Below are positions 44,634 to 55,630 of a DNA stretch of 64,000 bases, piece after piece. The DNA is from Trametes villosa. Its lineage: Eukaryota; Basidiomycota; Agaricomycetes; Polyporales; Polyporaceae. Location: the NCBI GenBank assembly GCA_002964805.2, contig PUDQ02000131.1, positions 1 through 64,000 on the forward strand, read 5' to 3'. The position numbers and the translations under genes were made by a program. The notes under the pieces are model-generated. The model was given only the letters and a program-made list of their open reading frames with translations, had not been told where the DNA came from and ran no database searches. Every line of letters starts with the position of its first letter. The first letter of the stretch is position 1.

Positions 44634-45471
44634 ATGTCCGACGACGAGCAGCACAACCACAACTTCGAGCAGGTCCGTCCGCCTTTCTTTCTGCGCGTGC
44701 ACAGCAATCTCGGGTACTCATGCGTTTGCGTTCCCCGCACAGGCCTCCGCCGGGGCCTCGCTCACCTACCCCATGCAATGCTCGGCCCTCCGCAAGAACG
44801 GCCACGTCGTTATCAAGGGTGAGCTCTCCCCTGCCCGCCCATCTACGCGTCTCTGCGGAAAACGCTGACTCGACCGCGCGCGTGCTGCTGCGGCACCCAG
44901 GCCGCCCCTGCAAGATCGTCGACATGTCCACCTCCAAGACGGGCAAGCACGGTCACGCCAAGGTCCACTTGGTCGCCATCGACGTATGTCTTTCGCTGCG
45001 TTTTCCTTTGTATCCCGACGCCTTTGCTGATTATTCCTGTCTTTCGCAGATCTTCACCGGCAAAAAGCTGGTCAGTGGTCACCCGCCCAGACAGGCGCTG
45101 ATCAGATCTCAATCTCACACCATCTCCCGTTCTACAGGAGGACCTCTCGCCCTCCACCCACAACGTTGACGTCCCCAACGTGTTCCGTAACGAATACCAG
45201 CTCGTGCGTCCCCCCGATCAAACTGATATCGCATATTCTTTGTGCTCACCGTCCCCGCTCGTTTGTGCAGGTCAACATCGATGACGGCTTCCTCAACCTC
45301 ATGTCCCAGGACGGCACCCCCAAGGACGACGTCAAGGTCCCCGAGGGCGACCTCGGCACCCAGATCCAGACCGACTTCGACGACGGCAAGGACCTCCTCG
45401 TCACCATCATCTCCGCCATGGGTGAGGAGCAGGCCATCTCCGTCAAGGAGGCTCCCAAGGGCTCGTCCTAA
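44634..45471 (+). CDS. translation factor eIF5A
   Basis: eIF5A, modified with hypusine, relieves ribosome stalling and aids termination. Six exons (44634-44672, 44743-44818, 44901-44983, 45050-45070, 45138-45203, 45271-45471) give 161 aa. Motifs: [39 protein letters not shown], and the hypusination loop [18 protein letters not shown], where the Lys after TG is the modified residue. The OB fold ([35 protein letters not shown]) ends PKGSS. One exon is only 21 nt (IFTGKKL). Confidence 0.98.
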
Positions 45472-45971
45472 GCGCTCCCTTCCCCCTTGTACGTATTTGT
45501 TTATCTCTCCGGCCCTCTCTCGCGGCTTACTGAGAACGGCGCGCAGATCTCCTGTTCACTTTCCGGCCGGTTCCTTTGCTGTTGTTGTGTTAGTCGTTAA
45601 GCATCAGTATCCGTAGCAGTACCCCCATCTGTCACCGTGCATGTACCCACCACCCCGCCTCTGCGCGCCTTGTATCACCTCACACTCCGCGTGTCATACA
45701 ATGGAATGCCGCGTGGTTCATCCTACCAGGATCATTCCCAGAGGGCCCTGTATCATCTTGAACTTGGGTGACTCCGTCCGGACTGGCTGGCGAGGCGACG
45801 TCATGCATAAATATGTGGGTCCCGCATGCCGCCAACCAATCCGCGCAGGCCGTATACAAAGCACTCAACCGTACATTCTCTGCTCGATACAAGAAAACAG
45901 ACACCGTCACGGTAACAGTACTACCACGCTGGGCCCAGCCCAGCGGCCCCTGCTGGAAACCCTCTGCCCCC
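45472..45971. other. convergent intergenic, eIF5A / secreted protein gene
   Basis: 500 bp with the two 3' UTRs. No exon or RNA gene recognised. Confidence 0.5.
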
Positions 45972-46847
45972 TCACATGGTGTTCACGACGGTGATGGCGC
46001 CGGTGCCGATGACAACAGCGGCGACGACGGTGGCGACCGTGCCGAGGGTGGTGAGGCCCTGGCCGAACGGGCCGTCCCAGTCGGCGGGGAGGGAGAGCGC
46101 GATCGGGTTCGTGAGGATGTCGATCGTGTGGTTCGCGAGCGTGCACGCCGCCGAGTACGCTGTCCCCGCACGTCCGTTAGCATTCGAAACCATATATGGC
46201 ACACCGGCAGGGAAGGACACACCGGCGAGGGCGGAGGTCTGGCCGGCGAGGGGGTCGGTGGGGCGGCGGTTGTCGTGGATGAGCTGCGCGAACATGCACT
46301 GCTCGCACTTGACGATCGCCGGCACGGTCGCGTTGTTGCACAGGCAGCCGTCGTCGCTCCCGCACGCCTGTCGCGCACGTCAGTGTCCGTGTCAAACGTT
46401 AACTCCTTCCCTCTCTTTCCATCGCTGTCCCTTTCTCCCTCGGCTACCCTCTGCCCCGGACGGGGGCAGGGATAGGGAGAGAGGGAAGGGGAAGAGGAGG
46501 CGGGGGTAGGGAGAGAGGAAGAGGAGGAGCAGAGAGATGAGGGGAGGAGAGGGGCGGAGGGGCGGAGGGAAGGGGGACGTACGGTGACTTTGGCGGTGGC
46601 GTCGTTGCACTCGGTCGCGCACTGGGCGAGGGAGGCGTCCGCGGGCGCGAGGAACTGGGACGCGGAGATGTCGGTGACCGCGCCGAGCGTGATGTTCAGC
46701 GCCAGGACTGCACGCGCGCACGCACAGCACACACACAACTCGTCAGCACTCGCACTTGTACCCGCAGATAGCCTAGAGCTGAGTAGGGGAGAACTGACCT
46801 TGGGAGGCGAAGAGGGAGAAGAGGGCGGCGAGGAGGAAGGAGCGCAT
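45972..46847 (-). CDS. small cysteine-rich secreted protein, probably GPI-anchored
   Basis: Four exons (46799-46847, 46583-46707, 46223-46367, 45972-46159) give 168 aa. Signal peptide: MRSFLLAALFSLFASQVLA. The mature part holds eight Cys (CATEC, ACGSDDGCLC, KCEQC, AC), a pattern loosely like fungal CFEM or related cell-wall modules, with N-glycosylation sites (NITL, NATV, NHTI). The C-terminus is hydrophobic and small-residue-rich (TVATVVAAVVIGTGAI), as in a GPI signal. Function unknown; a surface or wall protein is inferred. Intron 2 (46368-46582) is an unusually long polypyrimidine tract on the coding strand. Confidence 0.8.
46440..46580. repeat. ~140-bp polypurine/polypyrimidine tract
   Basis: Almost uninterrupted G/A on the plus strand (ggggcagggatagggagaga and on) from about 46457 to 46577, with several GGG runs. 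It fills intron 2 of the cysteine-rich protein gene, so the transcript carries a C/U tract. Confidence 0.85.
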
Positions 46848-47387
46848 CGTGACTGTGTTCTTGGTGTGTGTACGGCAAGCAAGCGAGCGGGTGGGTAGAG
46901 GAAGCGAGTGCGAAGGGGCCTACCAGAGGCAGCGAGAAGAGCAAGGGCCGGCGAGGAGGGGGACGGGAGAGGAGGTGGCGGAGCGGAGGAAAGGACGAGG
47001 GAGGCGAGGCGCCGGCGCGGGGGCCAAAGTGTCACTGCCATTCACCATAGCAATCATGCATCAGATCGAGCCCGAGTCCACCGACCCTGCTCGTCCTCGC
47101 ACGCATCCCCTCCAGCGTATACCGCGCCGTTCGTTAGAAAGTGTGAGAGCTCGTGGAAAGGAGGTCGATATACTGCAGAGCGTCCTAATAATACACAGCG
47201 CACCGCACAGTCGTACACCACATACACCAACCCGCGCACCCGTCCACCGACTCTGAGGCTTGCAAGACCCGCGAGAGACCGTCCATCTGCCATCTCCGCG
47301 CGCCGCCAACCGCCCCCCACTGACAGTCGGCATCACGCTCGACATCACGCCCTCGACCGCTCCCATCTCCCACCCCTGCGAGCGCGC
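46848..47387. other. intergenic: promoter of the secreted-protein gene, TAF8 3' end
   Basis: 540 bp. No convincing exon. It is GA-rich on the plus strand near 46900-47030 (CT-rich on the coding strand of the secreted-protein gene), consistent with its 5' leader and promoter. Confidence 0.5.
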
Positions 47388-49239
47388 TCAGTTCACGCTC
47401 TCGCTCCTCGCCTGGGGCGGCTGCGGCGCGTGCACGCTCCCCACGCGCCGCCGCACCACCAGCACGTCCTCGAACGCCTTCTGCTCGTACGCCCACGTCG
47501 CGTACAGCCGCGCGTCCGGCAGCGGCCGCGGCGCCTCCTTCTCCTTCTCCTTCCCGTTCGCCGCGACGCCGTTCACCCCGCCTGCGCCTGCGCCCGCGCC
47601 GTCGCCGCCCTTGGCGCCCTTGCCGGGGGCGGGCGTCGCGGCGGGCATGGGCGAGAAGCTCGCGTTCCAGGGTGCGTTTACTCCAGGACCGTAGGTTAGC
47701 TTCTGGGCGCCGCGCTGCAGCACTGGGGGGTGCGTCAACCGTGTCGTGCGCGCGTACACCGGGCCCTGGAAGCACATAAGCCCTCAGCATTTGCATACAC
47801 CCTTGTAGATGTATAGTCACTTACCGATAGCACCTGTCTCGCCAGCTTCGGAAGCCTCGACCCGGGCTGGCTCACCGTTGGCACGATCCGCTCGCACATC
47901 GCGATCGTCCTGGGTAGTGCGCCCGGGAGCGCCAGCCGCCTCTCCTCCTCCTTTTCCTTCTCCTTGCCCTCCGGCGTCCCCGGGCTCTTCCCGATCGGCA
48001 CCGCGTAGCTCGGCGGCATCGGCGCGACTCGCGGGGGATTCGGCGCCGTCGCGCCAAACAGCGTCGTCGGCGCGTCCCAGCGCGGGTTCGCCTCCGCGTC
48101 GGCCAGGAACGCGAGCGCCGCGCGGTACCGCGCCGGGTTCACCGCCGCGGCGCGCGCAGGCGGCGGGTGCGTGAGGATGTGGTGGTACGCGCCGAGGAGC
48201 GCAGGCTGCGTCTGCGGGAGGGGCATCGATGACCGGTTCGCCGCGCTGCTGCCGTGGGGCGGGGGCGCCTGCGGGAGGTGCCACGCGGGCTGCTTCGCGA
48301 GCGTTGACTCTTCGTACGGGATGACGGAGAGGTAGTCCGCGGACGGGTTCGCGGAGGACGTCGTGGCTGCGGCGGCGACCTCGGCCTGCTGCAGCGGGGG
48401 CGTGTTGGGCCGCTCGAGCTTGACTGGATTTGCGCCGATGGCGGTGGGGTCGGTGGGGGGTGCAGGGCTTGGGGAGCGCCGTGGTTCGTCGGTTGGGAAG
48501 GGTGGCAGGAAGTCGGGTATATATTCTGGGGGCTGCCAGCCTGCTGTCCTTTGTCGTTTGCGTGGGGGTGGGGAGGATGGGTTGGAGACGGGGGAGAGAG
48601 GTAATGGGGGCGTGGGCGGGGGGCGCGTCAGCGGGTCTTTGGGCGGCACGACTTCTGCGCCGTCCATCGTCACGTCCTCGTCTTCGGAATGGTGTTCGGC
48701 CATCTTCACGTCTGCGTGTACGCTCTGCTCGTCTGGGGTCTCTACCTCGTCAAAGTCGCTCTCTTCCTCCTCCTCAGAGGGGAGGTCGTCGGGGACGGGG
48801 CCCCAGTGGAGGGGTATGCGATCATCCAGGTCGCCACCGAGGCCAAGGGCGAGTTGCGCTGCATGCTCGCACATAAGCGCGTGCACATCGACGTGCACAT
48901 CAGGCAGAACGCACCCTTGAGCTCGGCCAGGTCCTCGAGCCGCTTGGAGGAGTGGACGGCGTAGCGGGCCATGTCCCTGCCCTCCGTGGCGCAGTACTCG
49001 GAGAGCTCCTCGACGCTGGTGCCGAGCTCGTCCATCGCGTGAGCAGCATCGTTGATGGAGAGGCGGAGGCGGCCGGCGTGCTCGGCGTACTTTGCGCAGG
49101 TGGAGGCGAAGAGGGTGAGGTAGCGGGCGAGGAGGTCGGTGAGAACCTGGTTGGCCTGGGTGGAGGAGCGGGCGAAGTTGTGGGCGTGGAGGGTCTTGAC
49201 GGTGACGGACTCGAGGATCTTCTTCGCGCCGCTGTCCAT
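47388..49239 (-). CDS. TAF8: TFIID subunit TAF8
   Basis: TAF8 pairs with TAF10 through its histone fold inside TFIID and supports RNA polymerase II initiation. Three exons (48915-49239, 47825-48858, 47388-47765) give 578 aa. The histone fold is at residues ~8-95: KILESVTVKTLHAHNF, DLLARYLTLFASTCAKYAEH, RLRLSINDAAHAMDELG. An acidic middle (EEEEESDFDEVETPDE) and a basic cluster (PPRKRQRTAGW) precede the TAF8 C-terminal signature PPEYIPDFLPPFP. The rest is Pro/Ala-rich, ending PPQARSESVN. It is divergent from the choline-phosphate cytidylyltransferase gene. Confidence 0.9.
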
Positions 49240-49685
49240 GGCGAGAGTAAGATGGGTAAGAGGGCAGGCAGGACGCGGACGGCGAGGGGCGAGCTCGACG
49301 TTGGCTGCGACTCGACGGTGGGTGTGGCGAAGCGTCAGGCGGGATCGGGCGCTGGGGCGCGTATTCAGGCTCCGATCAAATTCGCCTGCGCGGGCCTTGA
49401 AAGCGCGTACCTGCGCTGGGTTACTATCTCAGAGGCGATCAGGCAAAGCAGTAGACCTGCTGAGCAGGGCAAGAGGAATATTCAGACAGGCTCGGAGGCA
49501 ATAGACATGGTCGAGTTCGCGTGCGCGATGGCGAGAGCGGACGCACGTTGATGAGGGAGGGGGGGACGGTGTGGGTGGGGAGTCGGGGGATGTGGAGAAA
49601 GATGCAGCCGCGATCATCTGGGCCGTCTCCTTTCCCTCTTCCCCATCTCTCTCTCTCTGCTTCTGTCTCTCTCCCGCCTGCGACG
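49240..49685. promoter_or_regulatory. shared divergent promoter TAF8 / PCT1
   Basis: 446 bp between start codons. A CT-rich tract (ctctctctctgcttctgtct, about 49649-49668) immediately precedes the PCT1 start. No TATA box is seen. Confidence 0.55.
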
Positions 49686-51362
49686 ATGGACACATCGTCG
49701 ACCACCGCGCTCTCCAGCGCAACCCCGCCCGCCGCCGCGTCCTCGCCCGCGACCGCGTCCACGCTCGCCAACGCCGCCGCGGCCGCGCCCAAGAAGGTGC
49801 TCCACTCCAAGCGCTCCTTCGGCACCAAGCACTCCCTCGCCCACAACCGCCCCGTCCTCGACTCCCCCGCCTACGACGCCTCCGAGGAGGACAACGACCC
49901 GCTCACCGACGACGGCGCCTCCTCCCTCTCCATCCACGTCTCCCCCGCCGCCGCCTCGCGTACAAACGCTTCCGCCTCTGCGTCTGCCTCGCGCGCGGCG
50001 GGCTCAGGCGCATCCGCCGCCCTCCGCCCGCGCCCGCGCCATGCGCTTGCTGCCACCGTCGTCTCATCAGACGACGGCGGGATCGACTCGCCTACCTACG
50101 ACGGCGACGTCGAGTCCATCCACACGACCCGCGGCCTCGGCCACGGACACGGCCACGGGCGCGACACGCCCGGCTCCTCCGCGCACTACCCCTCCTCCAT
50201 CGCCTCCACGCTCACCTCGCCCCTGCTTTCCTCGTCCGTATTGCACGAATCGGACGACCCCGCGGCCCCGGATACTCCAGACGCCTCGCCGCCGCCCCGC
50301 GCGCAGGGCACGCCCTCCCCCACGGCCCCTGCGCTCGCGCCCTCGGAGCCCGCGCCCGCGTCGATCGCCGTCAGCGCGTTCAACCCCGCCAACCTGTCGC
50401 CGGCGGACATCCAGGAGTTCGCCCGCGCGTGCATCGCGGGCACCGATCCGCTGGGTAGCGCGCGCAAGTACCGCATCAACCCCCCGCCGGCCGATCGCCC
50501 CGTGCGCATCTATGCGGATGGGGTGTATGACTTGTTCCACTTTGGACATGCGCTGCAGTTGAGGCAGGCGAAGCTGGCGTTCCCGGCGCCGGAGGACGCG
50601 TTGCCGCATGTTATTTCCGGCGTGCATTTATTGGTGGGCGTGAACTCGGACGAGCAGTGCGAGGAGCATAAGAACTTGCCGATCATGACGCATGCCGAGA
50701 GGTATGTACGCTAGCGCTATGCACACTTGCACAGTACTAACGAATGCGCAGGTGCGAGTCTGTGAGGCATTGTAGGTGGGTGGATGAAGTCGTCCCAGAA
50801 GCCCCCTGGGTCATCGACGCCGCGTTCATCGAGAAGGTACGTGATGTATTTTGCACTCGAGCCTCTGCGCACACGCCGGCCTTCAACCGATGCATCTGTT
50901 ATACACATCCGTGTTTACTACTGCGCGTCCGAATACTGATTATCTCTCTTTTCAGGTACGTCGATCAAACCAGTCTTAAATGAAGAACAAACATACTGAC
51001 CCGCTACAGTACCAAATCGACTACGTCGCGCACGACGAAGACCCATACGCCTCCCTTGGGCACGACGACGTCTACGCTTACGCCAAAAGCCTCGGTAACC
51101 CCCTTTCCCCTTCCTACCTTTCGTAGTGTTCGCTAACCATCCCAAAGGCAAGTTCCTCCCGACGCGACGCACGCCCGGCGTATCGACGTCCGAGCTGCTC
51201 GAGCGCATCGTGAGCGGGTACCGGCACCGTCTGTTCGACAAGAAGCTCGCGCGCATGGGCCACGCGGAGCTCATGGCAGAGGGCAGCGACTATGATGACA
51301 GCAGCGCGGCGCCGTCTGCGCGCGTCTCGCCCTCGCGTCGGCCCCGTCCGCTTCCCCAGTAG
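49686..51362 (+). CDS. PCT1: CTP:phosphocholine cytidylyltransferase
   Basis: The rate-limiting enzyme of the CDP-choline route to phosphatidylcholine (CTP + phosphocholine to CDP-choline). Four exons (49686-50701, 50752-50836, 51010-51094, 51148-51362) give 466 aa. The first ~265 residues are Ala/Ser/Pro-rich. The catalytic domain carries [20 protein letters not shown] with the HxGH nucleotide-binding motif (HFGH), [48 protein letters not shown] and [15 protein letters not shown]. The last corresponds to the RTEGISTSDII signature, with Glu replaced by Pro. The usual [12 protein letters not shown] element follows, but the C-terminal amphipathic membrane domain is short. Confidence 0.95.
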
Positions 51363-52161
51363 CAGCCTTGGGTGCTCGGCGGGATAAGGGAAGTGGGAGG
51401 AGGGATTGGGAAGTAAGTAATGGGTAAGTGGAGTGAAGAAACTATTAGGGGCAAAGGGTAAAGGAAAGGGCGCAGAAGAGAAGAGAAGAGAAGAACCAAG
51501 TATTGTACACACGTGTATTGCCGCGGAGGCTGCTGCAGCTGCTTTGCGGGAGCGGGCTTGGATACTAGACGTGTCGGATACCGTATGAATACAAGTACAA
51601 GACAGGTGGACTGTGTAGCGAATATGCAACGTTTACGGTGCTAGCAGATGTTCTGCCGGTCCATGGTGGACCAGCGCCCCGCTCTCGTGCGTTCAGCGAT
51701 GGCGAAATCGATGAGGTGGGTAGTATGGGTAGGTTTGATCTGGTGCGAGTCACCTTCCCGGGAGCGTGCTTAAATCTGTTCATAGCCCCCTTTCATGCGG
51801 TGGTGGAGAAGTGAGCCCCGGGTCGTCTGTTATGCATATATGCACCATCTCCCGCTAAGATCTTCGGAAGCCACAGATGTACAATGTACGCGCGCTTCCT
51901 TGTACAAGTAGGTCGGAGCACCGCCACCAAAATGACGTTCTTTCTGAATGGGGTTCGCGGCTTCGGTGCATCTCTCGTTCTGCTGCATAGGTTCCTCTGA
52001 GTTCTAATTCACATCGGTGTACTACAAGGTCTTGCGACTGGCTCGGGCTAGCACTCCTTCTCTCGTCCGTTGGGACACTCAATTAAGTAGCACCCGTATC
52101 ATTGTGGCGGGCTGTCGGAGACACAACACATCACCGTGGCAAACATTCAGCCTTCACAGAG
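51363..52161. other. intergenic, PCT1 3' region and HMCES-gene promoter
   Basis: 799 bp. The left part has a GA-rich tract (aagagaagagaagagaagaa near 51475-51495). No exon or RNA gene is recognised. The right part must hold the promoter of the SRAP gene. Confidence 0.5.
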
Positions 52162-54078
52162 ATGTGCGGGCGGTATTCCTTGGGCGTTCCAGTACGTCTT
52201 TGCCTCGTACCAGTCCACGTAAACTAACACCTAAGTCCTGACCTTTCTTGACCGCACAGCCTGAAGAGATCGAGCAGCTGCACGGATACAACGTCCGCGT
52301 CGGCGAGTGGGTCGGCCGTAACAACTTTGTCCCCAGGTACATTCTGGATGCCGCAAAGCTCACAAGATGAAGCATTTGAGTTCTGAACGTTGCCCTCTGC
52401 AGACACAATGTCGCGCCGCGCTCGCAAGCACCTGTTATCCGTCGACGAGACCAGAGCCATGACGCCCCTTCCGCAGGACCCTCACGCTCTCAGGGCCAAT
52501 CCGAACATGCATCCCAGCCCGGAACGTCTCAACACGACGCGCCACAAGCCGAGATCCACCCTGAGCCAGCAGTGGCTACTAACGAGTCGGAGTCTGCTCG
52601 CTCGCAAGCCGACGAGCTACTCATCCTGCACACGATGAAGTGGGGCCTCGTCCCGCACTTCAGCAAGCACGAGGACAAGTCGCTCAACACGATCAACGCC
52701 CGCAGCGAGGCGCTCGTCGAGGGCCACGCCGGCATGTGGGCGAGCATCAAGGGGAAGAAGCGCTGCGCCGTCGTTTGCGAGGGGTACGTCCGCTCCCCTG
52801 CCCTCGGTTCAGTCGCCTTAGGTGGGGATTGCAACTAACGCCACCCGGCATATAGATACTACGAGTGGCTGAAGAAGGGCAAGGAACGGTTGCCGCACTT
52901 CACGAAGCACAAGGACGGCCGGCTGATGCTGCTTGCCGGGCTCTGGGATTGCACCGTCCTCGAAGGTCTGCACTTGCTACCAGCCAACGACGCCTCATTG
53001 ACCCGTCTATAAATCAGGTAGCACAGAACCCCTATGGACATTTAGCATCGTGACAACGGACGCATGCAAGGAGTTCAGCTGGCTGCACGACCGCCAACCC
53101 GTCATACTCCCTGACGAGGACGCGCTTGCTACCTGGCTCGACACATCCTCGGGCACTTGGACCCCCGAGTTGACCAAGCTCTGCCAGCCCTACCACGCGG
53201 CGGAGCATTCCCTCGTCTGGTACGTCTCATCATGCTGTTACTTTCGGCGTAAAGTCGGGGCCTCTGCGACGATCCATTCGATGGTTTGCTGACGCCGGGC
53301 GCGGGGTACAGCTACCAGGTGCCAAAGGAAGTTGGAAAGATAGGGACGGAGTCGCCCACATTCGTACAGCCCATCCAGGACCGCAAGGACGGCATCCAGG
53401 CGATGTTCGCCAAGCAGCAGAAGCAGCAATCGCAACCGGCATCGAAAGATACCGTCGCCGTACACCCGGGTCCCTCGACGCCCGCCAAGCGTCCCCCAAA
53501 ACGCAGAGCGTCTCCTGCGGATCTGAAGCTGAAGTCTGAGTCGACAGCGTCTCCGCCGCATGCGAGCGGGAGTGCAGCGAAGAGGGCGAAAGTGGAGAAG
53601 CTGAATACGTGGGAAGACGATTCGGACGTCGAGTACGTCGACGATCCGCCGCAGGAGCGCGGCGCAGCTGACAGCGAAGGCCGCAAGGCAAGCTGGCTTC
53701 GCATCAGTCCCTCGGTAGACGTTCGCTCATCTAGCGGTCGTGCTCTCTCCACTGGCAGCCGCCCGCAACATCGTCGACCCCGAAACGAGGCAGCAAAGCT
53801 ACGCAGGAAGCCGGTATCGAGACTCCGCCTGAGGTAAGCCGCTTGCCTCGCGTTGCGGTATAATCACATCAGGCTGCTGACCGCTCATTTTCCCGGTGAC
53901 AGACGCGAAAAACTGGGACCGCCAAATCTTCCAAGGCATGTCCACATCACAAACGTATTTCCTACCGCTTATTATTGAGCTCGTTATCTCACAGGCTGCA
54001 ACGCCCCGGAAAACGAAGGCGGCGGATCAGGCGGCTGGTTCTTCTGCGAAGATCACATCCTTCTTCACCAAGAAGTAA
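52162..54078 (+). CDS. SRAP-domain abasic-site-processing protein (HMCES-like)
   Basis: HMCES proteins shield abasic sites in single-stranded DNA by crosslinking through Cys2. Nine exons (52162-52191, 52260-52336, 52403-52783, 52856-52965, 53018-53219, 53312-53714, 53759-53833, 53903-53935, 53995-54078) give 464 aa. It starts MCGRYSLGVP, so after Met removal Cys is the first residue. Other SRAP motifs: RNNFVPRHNVAPRSQAPVI, LHTMKWGLVPHFSKHEDKSL, NTINARSEAL, CAVVCEGYYEWLKKGKERLP (active-site Glu), LLAGLWDC, TFSIVTTDA, LHDRQPVIL (His; Gln where Met is usual). A ~55-residue Ser/Gln-rich insert separates the early motifs. The basic, Lys/Pro-rich C-terminus ends AKITSFFTKK, a PIP-box-like PCNA-binding motif. 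The last intron appears to have a GC donor. Confidence 0.93.
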
Positions 54079-54613
54079 CCTTTCAGTCAGTGTGCACTAT
54101 CTTGTCGGGTACTATGCATGCAGTCTTGCTTCATGTTTGCAGCATTGTTGTCAGTCCCTCGACGTACGCATGGTATTCTTACGTTCCAGTTTCCTTGCGG
54201 AAGGACACGCACGCAGAGCAGCACTGTCTTTACGCGGCATTCTTTGCATCAGCTCGCGAGTCGTCGCGGCCAATTACATCGTAACGTACAGAGCGCGACG
54301 AGAGTGGAGGAGAGACAGGACAGACAGAGAAGAAAGGGAAAGAGGAGCGGAGAGAGAGAAGAGACGGAGATGAGATGGGAGTGAGACAAACACACAGACA
54401 GCGGACCACACACACGCGTATCGGACGAGAGAACAAGCTGCACAGAAAACTAAACACGGCACGCACGGCACGGCGGAGCGGAGAGTAGAGGGGCGCAGCG
54501 CAGCATCAGGAGCAGTAAGCAGGGGGAACCGACTACCATCGTATACGTATCGTACTTGTACTTCCGTCCGCACCACGTCCAACATCAAGCATCAAGCATT
54601 CAGCATCGTTCGC
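54079..54613. other. convergent intergenic, HMCES gene / DEF1
   Basis: 535 bp with both 3' UTRs. There is a purine-rich, GAGA-like stretch at 54300-54375 (agagaagaaagggaaagagg). No exon. Confidence 0.5.
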
Positions 54614-55582
54614 TCACTGCCAGTACCCCTGCTGCTGGCGGGGCTGGTACGAGTAGAACGTGCTCCCGTCTGAGCCGCCCTGCGGGTACCCGAGGTGTCC
54701 CTGCGGGCCCTGGCCCTGCGGCTGCTGGCCCTGGCCGCCCTGGGGCCCACCCGCCTGGCTCGCCGCAAAGCGCTGGGCGTAGAAGCTGCCTTGACCAGGC
54801 TGCTGCACGCCGCCACGGCCCTGCGGGCCCTGGCCGACGCCAACACCGACACCCGCCTGGCCGACGCCAACGCCCGCGCCGACGTCCTTAACGCCGACGT
54901 TCCCGCCGTACGGCTTGTACGCGGCCTCGGGCGAGCCGCCGCTCGCGCGCTGGCCGAGCGGAGGCCCGGACGCGGGCCCGGACGACTGCCCGAGGCCCAT
55001 GAAGCCCTGGATGCCCTGCGAACCGGAGCCGTAGAGCGACTGGTGCTTGCCGTACTCGGACGAGGGGAGGCCGCTGCCGACGTTCACGTTCTGCCCGACC
55101 GAGTGCTGCGCGTGGTGCTGGTAGCCGAGGTCGTCGTACGTGTTCGACGGGTGCTGCTGCCCGTACAGGCCCTGGCCGTACGGCGACTGCGGCTGCACGG
55201 CGCTCGGGCCCTGCTTCGTCGCGGGGGACGGCGCGGACTGGGGCCCGGGCGGGCCCTGGAAGACGGTGGGGTACTTGACGAACGGCTGCGGGACGGTGTA
55301 GCCGGAGTTGTACGGCGAGCCGTAGTACTGGTTCTGCGGGTAGGGGTAGTAGTAGGGGAGCGGGGGAGGGTAGCCCTGCTGCGGGCCCTGGCCGGCGTTG
55401 GGCTGGCCCTGGCTGCTTGCCTGGGAGGATGGAGGGTGCTGCTGCGAGGACTGAGCGCTCGCTGGGGGAAGACCGGGGGCGGCGTGGGGCTGCTGGGAAC
55501 CGGGCAAGCCCTTGAGGTCGTCGTGGCTGAGGACACTACGGTTGCCGAAGCCAGTCGGGCCGGAGTACGAGTCATAGAAGTT

Positions 55583-55630
<48 letters not shown>

